DNA from: Arcticibacter sp041902385
GTDB lineage: Bacteria > Bacteroidota > Bacteroidia > Sphingobacteriales > Sphingobacteriaceae
Length of the DNA: 64,000 nt
Assembly: GCF_041902385.1 (NCBI RefSeq)
Contig: NZ_CP169244.1
Span: forward strand, 930,001-994,000
Reading direction: 5' to 3'
The notes under the pieces are model-generated. The model saw nothing but the letters and a program-made list of their open reading frames with translations, did not search any database and was not told the origin of the DNA. The translations under genes and the position numbers were made by a program. This document shows positions 18,301-26,153 of the stretch, piece after piece. How positions within the stretch are numbered: position 1 is the stretch's first letter; each line of letters begins with the position of its first letter.

Positions 18301-20177
18301 AGCACAATGGTGGTATGTAATTTTCCGTCCTCCGGGCGAGGGGGCTTAACAGATAAACTGACGAAAAAGTCGCCATCCTTGCCCTTAACCCTCACACTCT
18401 TCAGGAACACCTTGTGCTCCTCCTTCCAGCACTTTCTGATAGCAGTATTAAGTGCCACCGAAAGCTCGGGGGAAACCATTTTTAAGATATTGAGACTTAG
18501 CCTTTTCTCAGGCAGCGACAGAAACTTGTTAAAGTTACCGATCACCTCCTTAATCTCGTAGTTATGATCAATGTAAAAACATACATACCCGAAGTCCTCT
18601 ATGAGCGAGGTGGTGAACTCGTCGGACAAGTCACTCGCCTTCTTTTTAGAGTCTCTTACGGAAATCACGGGGAACCGCTGCACCGGGCTGCGACCCTCAA
18701 GCTGCCGGTGATAATCATTATTGCCAGGCTTGTTCTTTCCTATTTTCCTGTAAATCTTCCACTTGCTGTTAATTTCATCTACGCCGTCGCGAATTGAAGA
18801 AGCAGTTTCGCTCGAACCTAAGAAGATATAGCCCCCCTGCTGAACAGCAAAATGAAGTGTAGAAAGCACCTTATTCTGTAAAATTCCGTTCATGTAAATG
18901 AGCATGTTCCGGCAGCTTACCAGGTCATTCTTTATAAAGGGCGGATCTTTGATGACGTTGTGACGGGCGAAGACAATCTGCTTGCGTATACGGGGAATGA
19001 CAGAGTATCCGGCAGAATCTTTGACGAAATAAGCCTTTAAAACCTCCTTTTTCAGATCTTTCTCGATTGCGGCAGAAAAAACGTTCCGACCCGCAAATTC
19101 GATACTGCTTTCATCAATATCCGTTGCAAAAATCTTCACGTCCAGTTCCCGGTTATACTGTTTGAGGTACTGGTCGATCAGGATTGCGAGCGAATATGCC
19201 TCCTCCCCGGTGCTGCATGCACATACCCAGACTTTCAGTACATCGCCATCGTCCTTATTGTTGATCAAATTGGGCAGGACCTCTGAATAGAGGCACTCAT
19301 AAGCCTGTTCGTCCCTGAAAAAACGGGTTACGCCGATCAGGAAATCCTTGCCCAGTCGCTTAATCTCTTCCTCGTCCTTGCGCAAAAAGTCTACATACTG
19401 CTCCAGCCGCTTGATGTTACGCTGTCCCATCCGTTTAGCAATACGACGGAGAATGGTCGGAGTCTTGTAATATTGAAAGTCATACCCCTTGGCTTTGTAA
19501 ATCATGGAGAAGACCTCGTCAAGCAGGCGGTCGTCAACTGCGCCCTTCTGCAGCAGATGCACAGGGGTTTCCTTGATGTAATTATATATCTCCTCAGGCA
19601 TCATTTCGGGAGGAAGGATAAAATCGGCATTACCGGAAGTGATAGCGCTGTTCAACATTCCGTCGAACTTTGCTGTCACCGGGTCCTGCACGATTACCAT
19701 ACCGCCACATGACTTCACGGTCTCTATGCCCTTTGTGCCGTCGGTTCCTGTACCCGAAAGGATTACAGCTATTGCGCTGTCTCTCCTATCCTTGGCGAGC
19801 GAATGCAAAAAAGTGTCAATAGCCGTATTCGGAGCTTTCTCCTGCGCCTTGTTTTCGAGTAAGAGTTTGCCCCGCTTAATGGTCATCAGCTTGTTATTTG
19901 GAATGACGTACACACACTCCTTCTGAACCGTCATCTCATGCTCTGCTTCGAACACTTTCATATGAGTGTGCTTCGAGAGCAGCTCAACCAGCAAGCTTTT
20001 GTAATCGGGAGACAGATGCTGAATGATAACGAAAGACAGACTGGAGTTTTCCGGCATATTGTCGAAAAACTCGTGAATCGCTTCCAGTCCGCCCGCAGAC
20101 GCACCTATTGCCACGACATAGTGCTTCAGTCTCGATTCAACCCTTTCAACAAAACTCGTTCTCTCCCTTGTTTCCAT
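15348..20177 (-). CDS. CheB-CheR-PAS-histidine kinase fusion protein
   Basis: About 1609 residues from ATG 20177 (an in-frame TTG at 20222 would add 15). Order: CheB methylesterase (about 20-200; triad in GASAGG, IQHLS and SGTGTDG); CheR methyltransferase (about 205-475); a PAS segment; a long repetitive coiled coil with recurring SSNEEL (about 665-735); about five PAS/PAC domains; HisKA with H1392 in FMSIASHELKTP; HATPase with N box NAVKYSP and G boxes DFGIGIP and GLGLGLFIS. There is no receiver and no transmembrane segment. Both chemotaxis-type active sites look intact although no chemotaxis genes are nearby. It starts 19 bases after the phytochrome stop, so it is the obvious partner of that kinase-less photoreceptor. 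Confidence 0.92.
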   Translation of the reverse strand: METRERTSFVERVESRLKHYVVAIGASAGGLEAIHEFFDNMPENSSLSFVIIQHLSPDYKSLLVELLSKHTHMKVFEAEHEMTVQKECVYVIPNNKLMTIKRGKLLLENKAQEKAPNTAIDTFLHSLAKDRRDSAIAVILSGTGTDGTKGIETVKSCGGMVIVQDPVTAKFDGMLNSAITSGNADFILPPEMMPEEIYNYIKETPVHLLQKGAVDDRLLDEVFSMIYKAKGYDFQYYKTPTILRRIAKRMGQRNIKRLEQYVDFLRKDEEEIKRLGKDFLIGVTRFFRDEQAYECLYSEVLPNLINNKDDGDVLKVWVCACSTGEEAYSLAILIDQYLKQYNRELDVKIFATDIDESSIEFAGRNVFSAAIEKDLKKEVLKAYFVKDSAGYSVIPRIRKQIVFARHNVIKDPPFIKNDLVSCRNMLIYMNGILQNKVLSTLHFAVQQGGYIFLGSSETASSIRDGVDEINSKWKIYRKIGKNKPGNNDYHRQLEGRSPVQRFPVISVRDSKKKASDLSDEFTTSLIEDFGYVCFYIDHNYEIKEVIGNFNKFLSLPEKRLSLNILKMVSPELSVALNTAIRKCWKEEHKVFLKSVRVKGKDGDFFVSLSVKPPRPEDGKLHTTIVLGENNYSVPPGRDEFSLVPSGEQTEYLAELEEELSETRASLQLAIEGLETANEELQSSNEELLSANEELQSSNEELQSLNEELHTLNTEHQLKIKELIELNDDLNNYFRSTDIGQIFLDSDLRIRKFNSAAINLVNLIDSDIGRPISHISTNLNYETLLDDIRYVLKTEKVVEKEIVLPDNSHCLIKILPYIRQDKKVDGVIVTFVDISAVSRLNNIINGVFNSTLSAIMVFKAERNRSGRIEDFSLLTCNHQGEKLFQSANLEGKRLSSIPLIIQNGQFDKYVKVVEEGQPLHSEVPSIEGSHKWYEAVAVKMMDGFVVSFTDISEKKEAEQKLRKNYNELISAREKLRSLNIELEDKVAERTRELSASEERFRLVSKATNDAIWDWDLVNNTVWWSDSFYSLFGYEMDSFSRAQWLNNVHPDDRKGVEEEVYKAINKGAKQWSKEYRFLRKDGQYATVLDRGFVLPDEYGTPYRMLGSMVDITSQKDAQRKELEALEEIRKSEERFKFLANAMPQKVWTATPDGSIDYFNQVWLDYCGKDIGDLKGWSWTSIIHPDDLQDNKWAWLRSVESGAPFEMERRLRRSDGEYRWHLSRAIALRDENGKIKMWVGTSTDIHEQKTFSEALKASEDDFRQLADQSPFMIWRVDSLGRCNYVNKQWTRLTGLSFEDSMALGWKKAFHPEDAEREDKKFKLALQQRVSYHSKFRIRSRKGDFRWVLAQSNPIAGKEFEGYIGSMTDITDQELAQQATRLLLQKKDEFMSIASHELKTPITSMKASLQIAERLVVKRNDVLTVQGFIEKANKQVNKLTSLVEDLLDVTKIQAGKLQFHTSFFNIGEVVQDCLDQIRNTNLKHRILLEGDADIVINADKHRLEQVIINFLSNAVKYSPDADEVILKVEKTEEVVKVSVTDFGIGIPEDKVNFIFDRFFRVQESSQKFAGLGLGLFISAEIIRRHDGEVGVTTTEGKGSTFWFTIPLSARTPD

Positions 20178-20196
20178 TAGCAAATGTTCTTTATTG

Positions 20197-21708
20197 TCAC
20201 AGGCTTTTTGTTGTGAATTCAAAGATAAAACTTCTCATACTTTCTGCAATTTCAAGTTCCTCAGGCTTCCAGCTTTCACTTGTTTGCTTCACAATTTCCT
20301 GCCACCTATTAAAAGAATTGCGGGGATGGTATTTTTTTCCGTTTGGCTCAAACCGAATGGCCTCATCAGGGTTTCCTCCCCAATTAACTGTGCTCACCAC
20401 TTCAGGCCTGAAAAGGACGATATAATTTCCCTTCTCGCTGTCAATCGGTATAGATACGATGCCGCTGCCTTCCTTGTCAAAACTGGCAGCCGGATCATAT
20501 TCCAGCGGCAGGCTTGAGGTATGATAGATCTGGTCGTCGCCCTTACTTTGCAGCCAGTAGATGAGGTTTTTCACCTCATCCTCCCCGGGCACCTGGCCCA
20601 CGGTCTTGATTTTACCATTATACACTGCTGCAGCCCCTCCTGCATTCAGAAGGTCTGATACCTTCGTCTCATGGTCGAATAACCCGCTGATGACATCCTT
20701 CTCCGCATAGACATGCTCTACAAGGCGTGTCTTGCGCTCCTGCAAGCCTGAGGTAAAGTCAAATGCTTCTTTATTTTCTATTGAGGATATTCTGTTGGAT
20801 ATCACAGACGAAAGCAGTTCAAATACCGAGCAGATCTCATAGTTAAGATACATGGGACTCCGGTGATGGCAGGAAATAATTCCCCAGAGCCGTTCATTTC
20901 GGATCACCCGGATAGACATGGAAGCACTTATGCCCATGTTTTTCATGTACTCAAGATGCACTCCGGCTACTGCACGAAGATTGCAGTCTGACAGATCTAT
21001 AAAGGTTTGGGAGGCTGGATTGACTACAGGATAAAGCCTCACAGGCACATAATCACGGTCTGGGATAAGTCTGTAAGGATTTTTCAGATAGAGGTTACGG
21101 GCCTGCCGGGGAATATCAGAAGCAGGGAACTTTAAGCCCATATACGAGTCCATACCCTCGTCCTTCTCCTCTGCGATCACAGTACCGTTCCAGTCCTCAT
21201 CAAACTGATACATGAGCACTTTATCAAAACCAGAGAGCTTCTTAAGCTGCCTCACGATCACTTCGCTGGCCTCCTTTACGCTTTGAGTCTGGTTGATCTC
21301 TGCCATGATGTACTTCAGCTCCTGAAACACATCCAGAAACGAGTTCTCCTGGCCGGCCTTCTCAACCTCGATGATGAGATAATTTTCCTTGGCATGAATC
21401 AGAGATACGTAATTATTTGCCTCTCCGCCGGTACGGACGGTGAAGGAAAACGGAATCTTTTCAGTTATACCGTGCCTGAATCTATTATTGAGACTGTTGA
21501 TTTCGTCTGTATCGATATAGGTTTTAATGGGCTTGCCGATGAGACTCTCTACAGGCTCATGAAAAACATCCGAAATATTCTCACTTACCTGAAGGATGCT
21601 GAGATCCTTGCTGTCGAGAACGAGGAGATAGCCGTATGACTGGATCAGATTGATCTGATGGAGCGGCAGACTGCCGCAAAATTCTGAATCATAATTCCTT
21701 TTGCTCAT
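20197..21708 (-). CDS. bphP: Bacteriophytochrome photosensory module (PAS-GAF-PHY) without output domain
   Basis: 503 residues. Cys11 sits before LPLHQINLIQSYG at the position of the biliverdin-linking Cys of bacteriophytochromes. GAF shows PASDIP (195-200, Asp198), H251 (HLEYMKNMGIS) and the GIISCHHRSP motif, all chromophore-pocket residues. The PHY tongue motif PRxSF is present as PRNSF near residue 456. The protein ends after PHY: no HisKA or other effector. It should sense red/far-red light and act on a separate protein. It overlaps the heme oxygenase stop by 20 bases and precedes the CheB-CheR-kinase gene by 19, so the three are co-expressed. Confidence 0.92.
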   Translation of the reverse strand: MSKRNYDSEFCGSLPLHQINLIQSYGYLLVLDSKDLSILQVSENISDVFHEPVESLIGKPIKTYIDTDEINSLNNRFRHGITEKIPFSFTVRTGGEANNYVSLIHAKENYLIIEVEKAGQENSFLDVFQELKYIMAEINQTQSVKEASEVIVRQLKKLSGFDKVLMYQFDEDWNGTVIAEEKDEGMDSYMGLKFPASDIPRQARNLYLKNPYRLIPDRDYVPVRLYPVVNPASQTFIDLSDCNLRAVAGVHLEYMKNMGISASMSIRVIRNERLWGIISCHHRSPMYLNYEICSVFELLSSVISNRISSIENKEAFDFTSGLQERKTRLVEHVYAEKDVISGLFDHETKVSDLLNAGGAAAVYNGKIKTVGQVPGEDEVKNLIYWLQSKGDDQIYHTSSLPLEYDPAASFDKEGSGIVSIPIDSEKGNYIVLFRPEVVSTVNWGGNPDEAIRFEPNGKKYHPRNSFNRWQEIVKQTSESWKPEELEIAESMRSFIFEFTTKSL

Positions 21709-22258
21709 TTCTTATCATCCAATTTTTAAACTCTGTAAACGTTTCAACTGCAGCCTCCTCAACATCCTTGCTGTTGTTAGAAACAGAGTTTAAAACTTGC
21801 CTGAACCTGTCCCACATTTCGGCCGTTCGCTCATTATAACTACCAAAAAACGACAGGGCGGAGGGTGATAGTCCGGGGAGCCGGTCTGCTATCATTTTCT
21901 TTATTACCTGCCCGCCCAGCGTCGAACCTTCCAGAACATATAACGCTCCCAAGGCCTGAAAGGTATTTACCACTCCTGGTAACTCACGACAGAGGGGAAC
22001 ATCGGCGGCCTGCACGCCGAGCAATTCAAGATCGTTTGCAATCCACTCAGCTGTTCTCCTGGAAGAGTAGTCGGGCAGCACTACGGCGATTTCGGTCTGC
22101 CTTATCTTTTCTTCCAAAGGCGCGATAAACCCATAAAAAATTTCAAGAACCGACGCATAGTTTTCTTCCGACTTGATATTCTTCAGCTTTGCTATTAAAA
22201 CTTTTTCCAGAGATTGGTGAGATGCAAGTGTGTTTTCTTTGAGGACAGAACTGAGCAT
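21689..22258 (-). CDS. bphO: Biliverdin-producing heme oxygenase (BphO-like)
   Basis: 189-residue bacterial heme oxygenase: converts heme to biliverdin, iron and CO, giving the chromophore for the adjacent phytochrome. Seen: proximal His14 in LASHQSLEK and the distal-helix signature ALYVLEGSTLGGQVI (Gly-rich, about 118-132). First gene of the photosensory operon; its end overlaps the phytochrome start by 20 bases, consistent with translational coupling of chromophore and apoprotein. No clean -7 element immediately upstream; TTAATTTG at about 22264-22271 on the minus strand is a one-mismatch candidate. Confidence 0.9.
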   Translation of the reverse strand: MLSSVLKENTLASHQSLEKVLIAKLKNIKSEENYASVLEIFYGFIAPLEEKIRQTEIAVVLPDYSSRRTAEWIANDLELLGVQAADVPLCRELPGVVNTFQALGALYVLEGSTLGGQVIKKMIADRLPGLSPSALSFFGSYNERTAEMWDRFRQVLNSVSNNSKDVEEAAVETFTEFKNWMIRNEQKEL

Positions 22259-22356
22259 TAAAACAAATTAAATAAATGAGGCGGTAATACTACGAATATC
22301 AGAAGAAAAATCCTATCGGGGAATCGTTACCGCGCCGTGAACGATCCCCCAGGCAC

Positions 22357-22587
22357 TTAAATACGATAACGAAGCGAAATAGAATTACCAATCGCCTGAA
22401 CTAACTCTTCGACGATCGGATTCGAATTTCCCTTTTGCATCCAGTACCCTTTGGCACCCTTGCAAATTGTAACTGTTGTTCCCTGAAGCAGAATCTGAGA
22501 TTCTACAGTCCGGTCAACTTGCTGAAGTTTAATTAGCTGAAAATGAAAACTGGCACCAGCTAAATCAATAGTAAAAACCTGCCCCAT
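22357..22587 (-). CDS. Small hypothetical protein
   Basis: 76 residues from ATG 22587 (MGQVFTIDLAGASFHFQL). An upstream in-frame start at 22668 would add an Arg-rich stretch that looks non-coding. Predicted mostly beta-stranded with a helical end; no family recognised. It lies 98 bases upstream of heme oxygenase on the same strand and could belong to the same transcript. Confidence 0.45.
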   Translation of the reverse strand: MGQVFTIDLAGASFHFQLIKLQQVDRTVESQILLQGTTVTICKGAKGYWMQKGNSNPIVEELVQAIGNSISLRYRI

Positions 22588-22839
22588 ACTATATATATTT
22601 TTAGACTCGCGCAAAAGAAGTCTGACTTGCCTAACCCAAACCACGCGATTCCTCATATTTCTCAACAAGGGGTTTAGTCAGATATAAAAAGTTAAGAAGT
22701 AACAATTGGCCGACATTCTTGTTTGTTCTCCGCCGCACAAATAGATCGTTCGGCCATGCTTGCGTAAAGAGAGCTTAGTCCCCGGCATAACGGGGTAAGG
22801 CTTGATGGAGCCAGGAAGACGGATCTCCGGTAAATGAAA

Positions 22840-22877
22840 ATGCAGACAGGTGCGCGAAGGTCGCGACCTGTCTGCAT
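22840..22877 (-). terminator. Terminator of nagB
   Basis: Perfect 12-bp stem ATGCAGACAGGT (22840-22851) with ACCTGTCTGCAT (22866-22877), with an inner CGCG pairing. On the minus strand it is followed by TTTTCATTT, 17 bases after the nagB stop. Confidence 0.8.
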
Positions 22878-22893
22878 GTCTTATGATGATGAA

Positions 22894-24813
22894 TTAGAAC
22901 CGCCAACGGACAAAGGCTTCCATGGCCTCATATTCGGCAAGACCGAGCTGATCGTAAGCCTGCGCAGTTTCCCGGTTTCTGTCTTCTGCCCGAACCCAGA
23001 ACTCTCTTGCGTCGTCGCCCGGGAAAACGGGGAGGTCTTTCTGCGACTGATGCTTGAAAATTGCCATCCGCTTCCGTTCAACTTCCTGCGGAGAGAGCGG
23101 CACTGCCATTTCTATTTCGTGGATTTCAAACTCGTGCCATGCTCCTCTGTAAAGCCAGAACCAGCAATCCCTGGTCCATTCTTCTGTCTCTTTGAGTCTG
23201 GTGAGTGCAGCCAGGATAATGTCAAAACAAACTTTATGAGTACCGTGGGGATCAGCAAAATCTCCGGCTGCAAAGACCTGTTGTGGTTTCACCTCCTGAA
23301 GCAGTTTCATCACAATCTGAATATCCTCTTCAAAACTCACATTTTTCTCCGTCTTCATCCTGTCGTAGAACGGAAGATCAAGCAGATGAATGTGGTCATC
23401 AGGCAGCCCAGCATAACGGGCACCGGCAATTGCTTCGCCTTTCCTGATCAGACCCTTGATCTTACGTATCTCTGTCGTGTCGGGCTGATTAGGTTTTTTA
23501 ACCCCCATGAAGCTCCTCATGCTTTCGTACAAGGCAGTCAATTCTGTTTGATCTTCTCCCTGCATCTTACCGAGGTCAATTGCAAACTCAGTAAATCGGA
23601 GAACGTCGTCGTCCCACACTGCTGTATTACCTGAAGTCTGATAAGCAACATGAACATCGTGTCCCTGATCGGCAAGCCGAATAAATGTACCGCCCATCGA
23701 GATCACATCGTCGTCAGGGTGAGGAGAAAAGATGATGCTCCTCTTCTTTGCTGGCAGGGCACGCTCTGGCCTCTGACTATCATCGGCATCCGGCTTTCCT
23801 CCCGGCCAGCCTGTTATGGTATGCTGGACTTTATTAAAGATGTGAATGTTTATGTTGTAAACAGGCCCCCGCTCTGTGGCAAGCTGTGCCATGCCATGAT
23901 TATTGTAATCTTCTTCTGTTAGCTTTAAAATTGGCTTGTTGAGCGTCTTGGCAAGCCAGATCACTGCCTTTTTTATCAATTTTTCATCCCAGTGACAATC
24001 CTTCACCAGCCATGGAGTATCAAAGCGTGTGAGTTCAGATGCCGCATCATCATCGAGCACAAACTCAACATTGCTTGATAGCTGCAGGTAAGTAGCAGGC
24101 ACATCCGATGACATCTCTCCTTCTACCGCCTTCTTAATGATCTCCGCCTTCTTCTGGTTCCAGGCCATCAGAATGATCTCACGAGCCTTGAAGATAGTTC
24201 CGATACCCATTGTGATCGCCTTCGTTGGAACGTTCTCCTTTCCTCCAAAATCAAACGAAGCATCGCGGCGGGTCAGGTCATCAAGAGTGACCAGACGTGT
24301 ACCCGAGTTAGGTGCGGAACCTGGCTCGTTAAAGCCGATGTGACCGGTACGTCCAATCCCAAGGATCTGAAGATCGAGACCACCGTAAGAACTTATCTGC
24401 CGCTCATATTCCAGGCAGTAGGCCGGTATTTCATCGAGTTTGAGCGTACCGTCGGGAATGTGGATATTAGCAGGCTCAATGTCGACATGATCAAAAAGGT
24501 TCTCCTTCATGAACCTGACATAACTCTGGGCTGCATCAGGATGCATCGGATAGTATTCATCAAGATTGAACGTCACTACATTTTTAAAGCTTAGTCCCTC
24601 CTCTTTGTGCAGTCTCACCAGTTCAGAATACACCCGAACGGGCGTTGCTCCGGTGGCCAGCCCAAGAACGGCTACTTCACCTTTAGCTTGTTTTTCTCTG
24701 ATCAGGTCGGCAATTCGCTGTGCAACGGCAATCGACGCTTTTTTAGGATCGGGAAATACGCTTACGGGGAGCTTTTCGTAGCGTGTTTCTTCTAGCAGAT
24801 TTAGTCTTGACAT
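22894..24813 (-). CDS. nagB: Glucosamine-6-phosphate deaminase fused to a PIG-L/LmbE-type deacetylase domain
   Basis: 639 residues, about twice the usual NagB (about 266). Residues 1-300 are NagB: LATGATPVRVYSEL phosphate loop, FNLDEYYPM with catalytic Asp/Glu, and GIGRTGHIGFNEPG. From about residue 365 the PIG-L domain begins with IIFSPHPDDDVISMGG, the zinc/metal HPDD motif of N-acetylglucosaminyl deacetylases. NagB converts GlcN-6-P to fructose-6-P and ammonia; the fused domain may remove an N-acyl group from an amino sugar, but its substrate is not known. Bacteroidota often carry this fusion. A LacI regulator lies directly upstream on the same strand. Confidence 0.93.
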   Translation of the reverse strand: MSRLNLLEETRYEKLPVSVFPDPKKASIAVAQRIADLIREKQAKGEVAVLGLATGATPVRVYSELVRLHKEEGLSFKNVVTFNLDEYYPMHPDAAQSYVRFMKENLFDHVDIEPANIHIPDGTLKLDEIPAYCLEYERQISSYGGLDLQILGIGRTGHIGFNEPGSAPNSGTRLVTLDDLTRRDASFDFGGKENVPTKAITMGIGTIFKAREIILMAWNQKKAEIIKKAVEGEMSSDVPATYLQLSSNVEFVLDDDAASELTRFDTPWLVKDCHWDEKLIKKAVIWLAKTLNKPILKLTEEDYNNHGMAQLATERGPVYNINIHIFNKVQHTITGWPGGKPDADDSQRPERALPAKKRSIIFSPHPDDDVISMGGTFIRLADQGHDVHVAYQTSGNTAVWDDDVLRFTEFAIDLGKMQGEDQTELTALYESMRSFMGVKKPNQPDTTEIRKIKGLIRKGEAIAGARYAGLPDDHIHLLDLPFYDRMKTEKNVSFEEDIQIVMKLLQEVKPQQVFAAGDFADPHGTHKVCFDIILAALTRLKETEEWTRDCWFWLYRGAWHEFEIHEIEMAVPLSPQEVERKRMAIFKHQSQKDLPVFPGDDAREFWVRAEDRNRETAQAYDQLGLAEYEAMEAFVRWRF

Positions 24814-24871
24814 ACTATTGGAGTTTTAGTTTTTTACTAACCAGTCAACAATAACCGGCCTACTACTTAAT

Positions 24872-24879
24872 CAAAAGTA
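24872..24879 (-). promoter_or_regulatory. nagB promoter -7 element
   Basis: Minus strand TACTTTTG, exact TAnnTTTG, 58 bp upstream of the nagB ATG. No clear -33. Just right of it, 24906-24930 holds GTTGGCGCACACACCAAC, a GTTGG/CCAAC palindrome that could be an operator for the adjacent LacI regulator. Confidence 0.5.
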
Positions 24880-24978
24880 CAAAGCAGAAACTAAAAAAAC
24901 AATAGTGTTGGCGCACACACCAACGATTTTATCGTAGTGTACATTACCGTCATCGCTTTAGAAGCACCTAAACCGCTA

Positions 24979-26049
24979 TTACCGGTGCTCCTGCTCCAGG
25001 AAATAGCTCATATTTTCTTTCGTCACGATATCGAGTGAGAGGTATTTATATTGTGGTACATCCTTACGGAAGACGAGATGATCGGCCAGCTGATGCACAC
25101 TCCAGTAGCCCTGGCCCCTTGGATGCTGGTTAATAACAAAGGAGATGAGCCCCCTGTTGATAAAATAAATATTCCTGGGGATCAAATCGTAGCCGACCAC
25201 CTTGATATGCTCTATTCCTCTGTCTTCGAGATACGCTGCAATTTCATACCCTTTGGAAGTGGTGACAAAAATACTCCGCAGGTCCGGCGTACTTTGGAGG
25301 ATCACATCAAGCTGACGGATAAATGCCAGGTAGTCGCGGCGCTTTAATTCTACTCTCTTGACAGTATAACGATCCGCCAGTCCGTTATCATCAAAATAAT
25401 CTTTAAAGCCCTGCTCCTTCCTCATCAGGTGCGTAGAATTGCCAAGATCTTCATCAATGTGAGCTAAAAGCACAGAACAGGGATGGGGCTGCCCGTAATG
25501 TACCAGACTTGCTGCCAGGCGTCCGCTCTGATAGGAATCCTGGCCAATATAGCTTAAGGGATCAAAGTCTTTGACTTCAGTATTAAACACGATGACGGGA
25601 ATGCCCGCATCATGCCACCGCTTGAGGTACGGGATGGCCTCCTTATAAAAAACGGGAGCCAGAATAACCCCGTCAGGCATGCTATCTGATACCTGCTCGG
25701 CCTTCTCGACAAAAGAATCAGCACGATCGAGCATGAACAGGTATTGCCGCACGCTGAGCCCATATTGCGCCAGCTCCTTTTCGGCGCTGTCTATACCGAG
25801 CTTGGGATCATACCAATAGGGATCAGAAGTATAATCAGGAATCAACGCCGCTATAGAAAACTTCTTGTTTGAGCCCAATGCGCGGGCTTCATAATTCGGC
25901 CGGTAATTCAGCTCTTCCACAATAGCGAGGATCTTCTGTCTTACTTCTTCCGCTACCTTTCCCCGGTTGTGCAAGACCCGGTCAACGGTTCCTGCAGAAA
26001 CTCCCGCTTTTTCGGCTATGTCTTTAATTCGGACTATTTTATTCTTCAT
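24979..26049 (-). CDS. LacI-family transcriptional regulator
   Basis: About 356 residues from ATG 26049 (MKNKIVRIKDIAEKAGVS). An N-terminal LacI HTH with hinge (VSAGTVDRVLHNRGKVAEEVR; the hinge helix ends near NYRPNYEARALGS) is followed by a type-1 periplasmic-binding-like sensor domain (IAALIPDYTSDPYWYDPKLG; YIGQDSYQSGRLAA). The usual hinge AxxLxx is RALG. The far-upstream TTG at 26061 would place the start on the predicted transcription start, so ATG 26049 is preferred. Directly upstream of nagB, so it probably controls amino-sugar use (inference). Confidence 0.88.
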   Translation of the reverse strand: MKNKIVRIKDIAEKAGVSAGTVDRVLHNRGKVAEEVRQKILAIVEELNYRPNYEARALGSNKKFSIAALIPDYTSDPYWYDPKLGIDSAEKELAQYGLSVRQYLFMLDRADSFVEKAEQVSDSMPDGVILAPVFYKEAIPYLKRWHDAGIPVIVFNTEVKDFDPLSYIGQDSYQSGRLAASLVHYGQPHPCSVLLAHIDEDLGNSTHLMRKEQGFKDYFDDNGLADRYTVKRVELKRRDYLAFIRQLDVILQSTPDLRSIFVTTSKGYEIAAYLEDRGIEHIKVVGYDLIPRNIYFINRGLISFVINQHPRGQGYWSVHQLADHLVFRKDVPQYKYLSLDIVTKENMSYFLEQEHR

Positions 26050-26069
26050 AACATCGCACAATCTACCGG

Positions 26070-26102
26070 CAAACCTAACACTATTTCAAAAGAAAAATCA
26101 AA
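26070..26102 (-). promoter_or_regulatory. Promoter of the LacI-type regulator
   Basis: Minus strand TTTG (26099-26102), 21-bp spacer, TAGGTTTG (26070-26077): both Bacteroidota elements present. Predicted start near 26065. Confidence 0.55.
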
Positions 26103-26153
26103 GGCTGGCGCACAAATAAGGATTAAAGCTTCGCTTGTCTTATCTTCGCAGCG

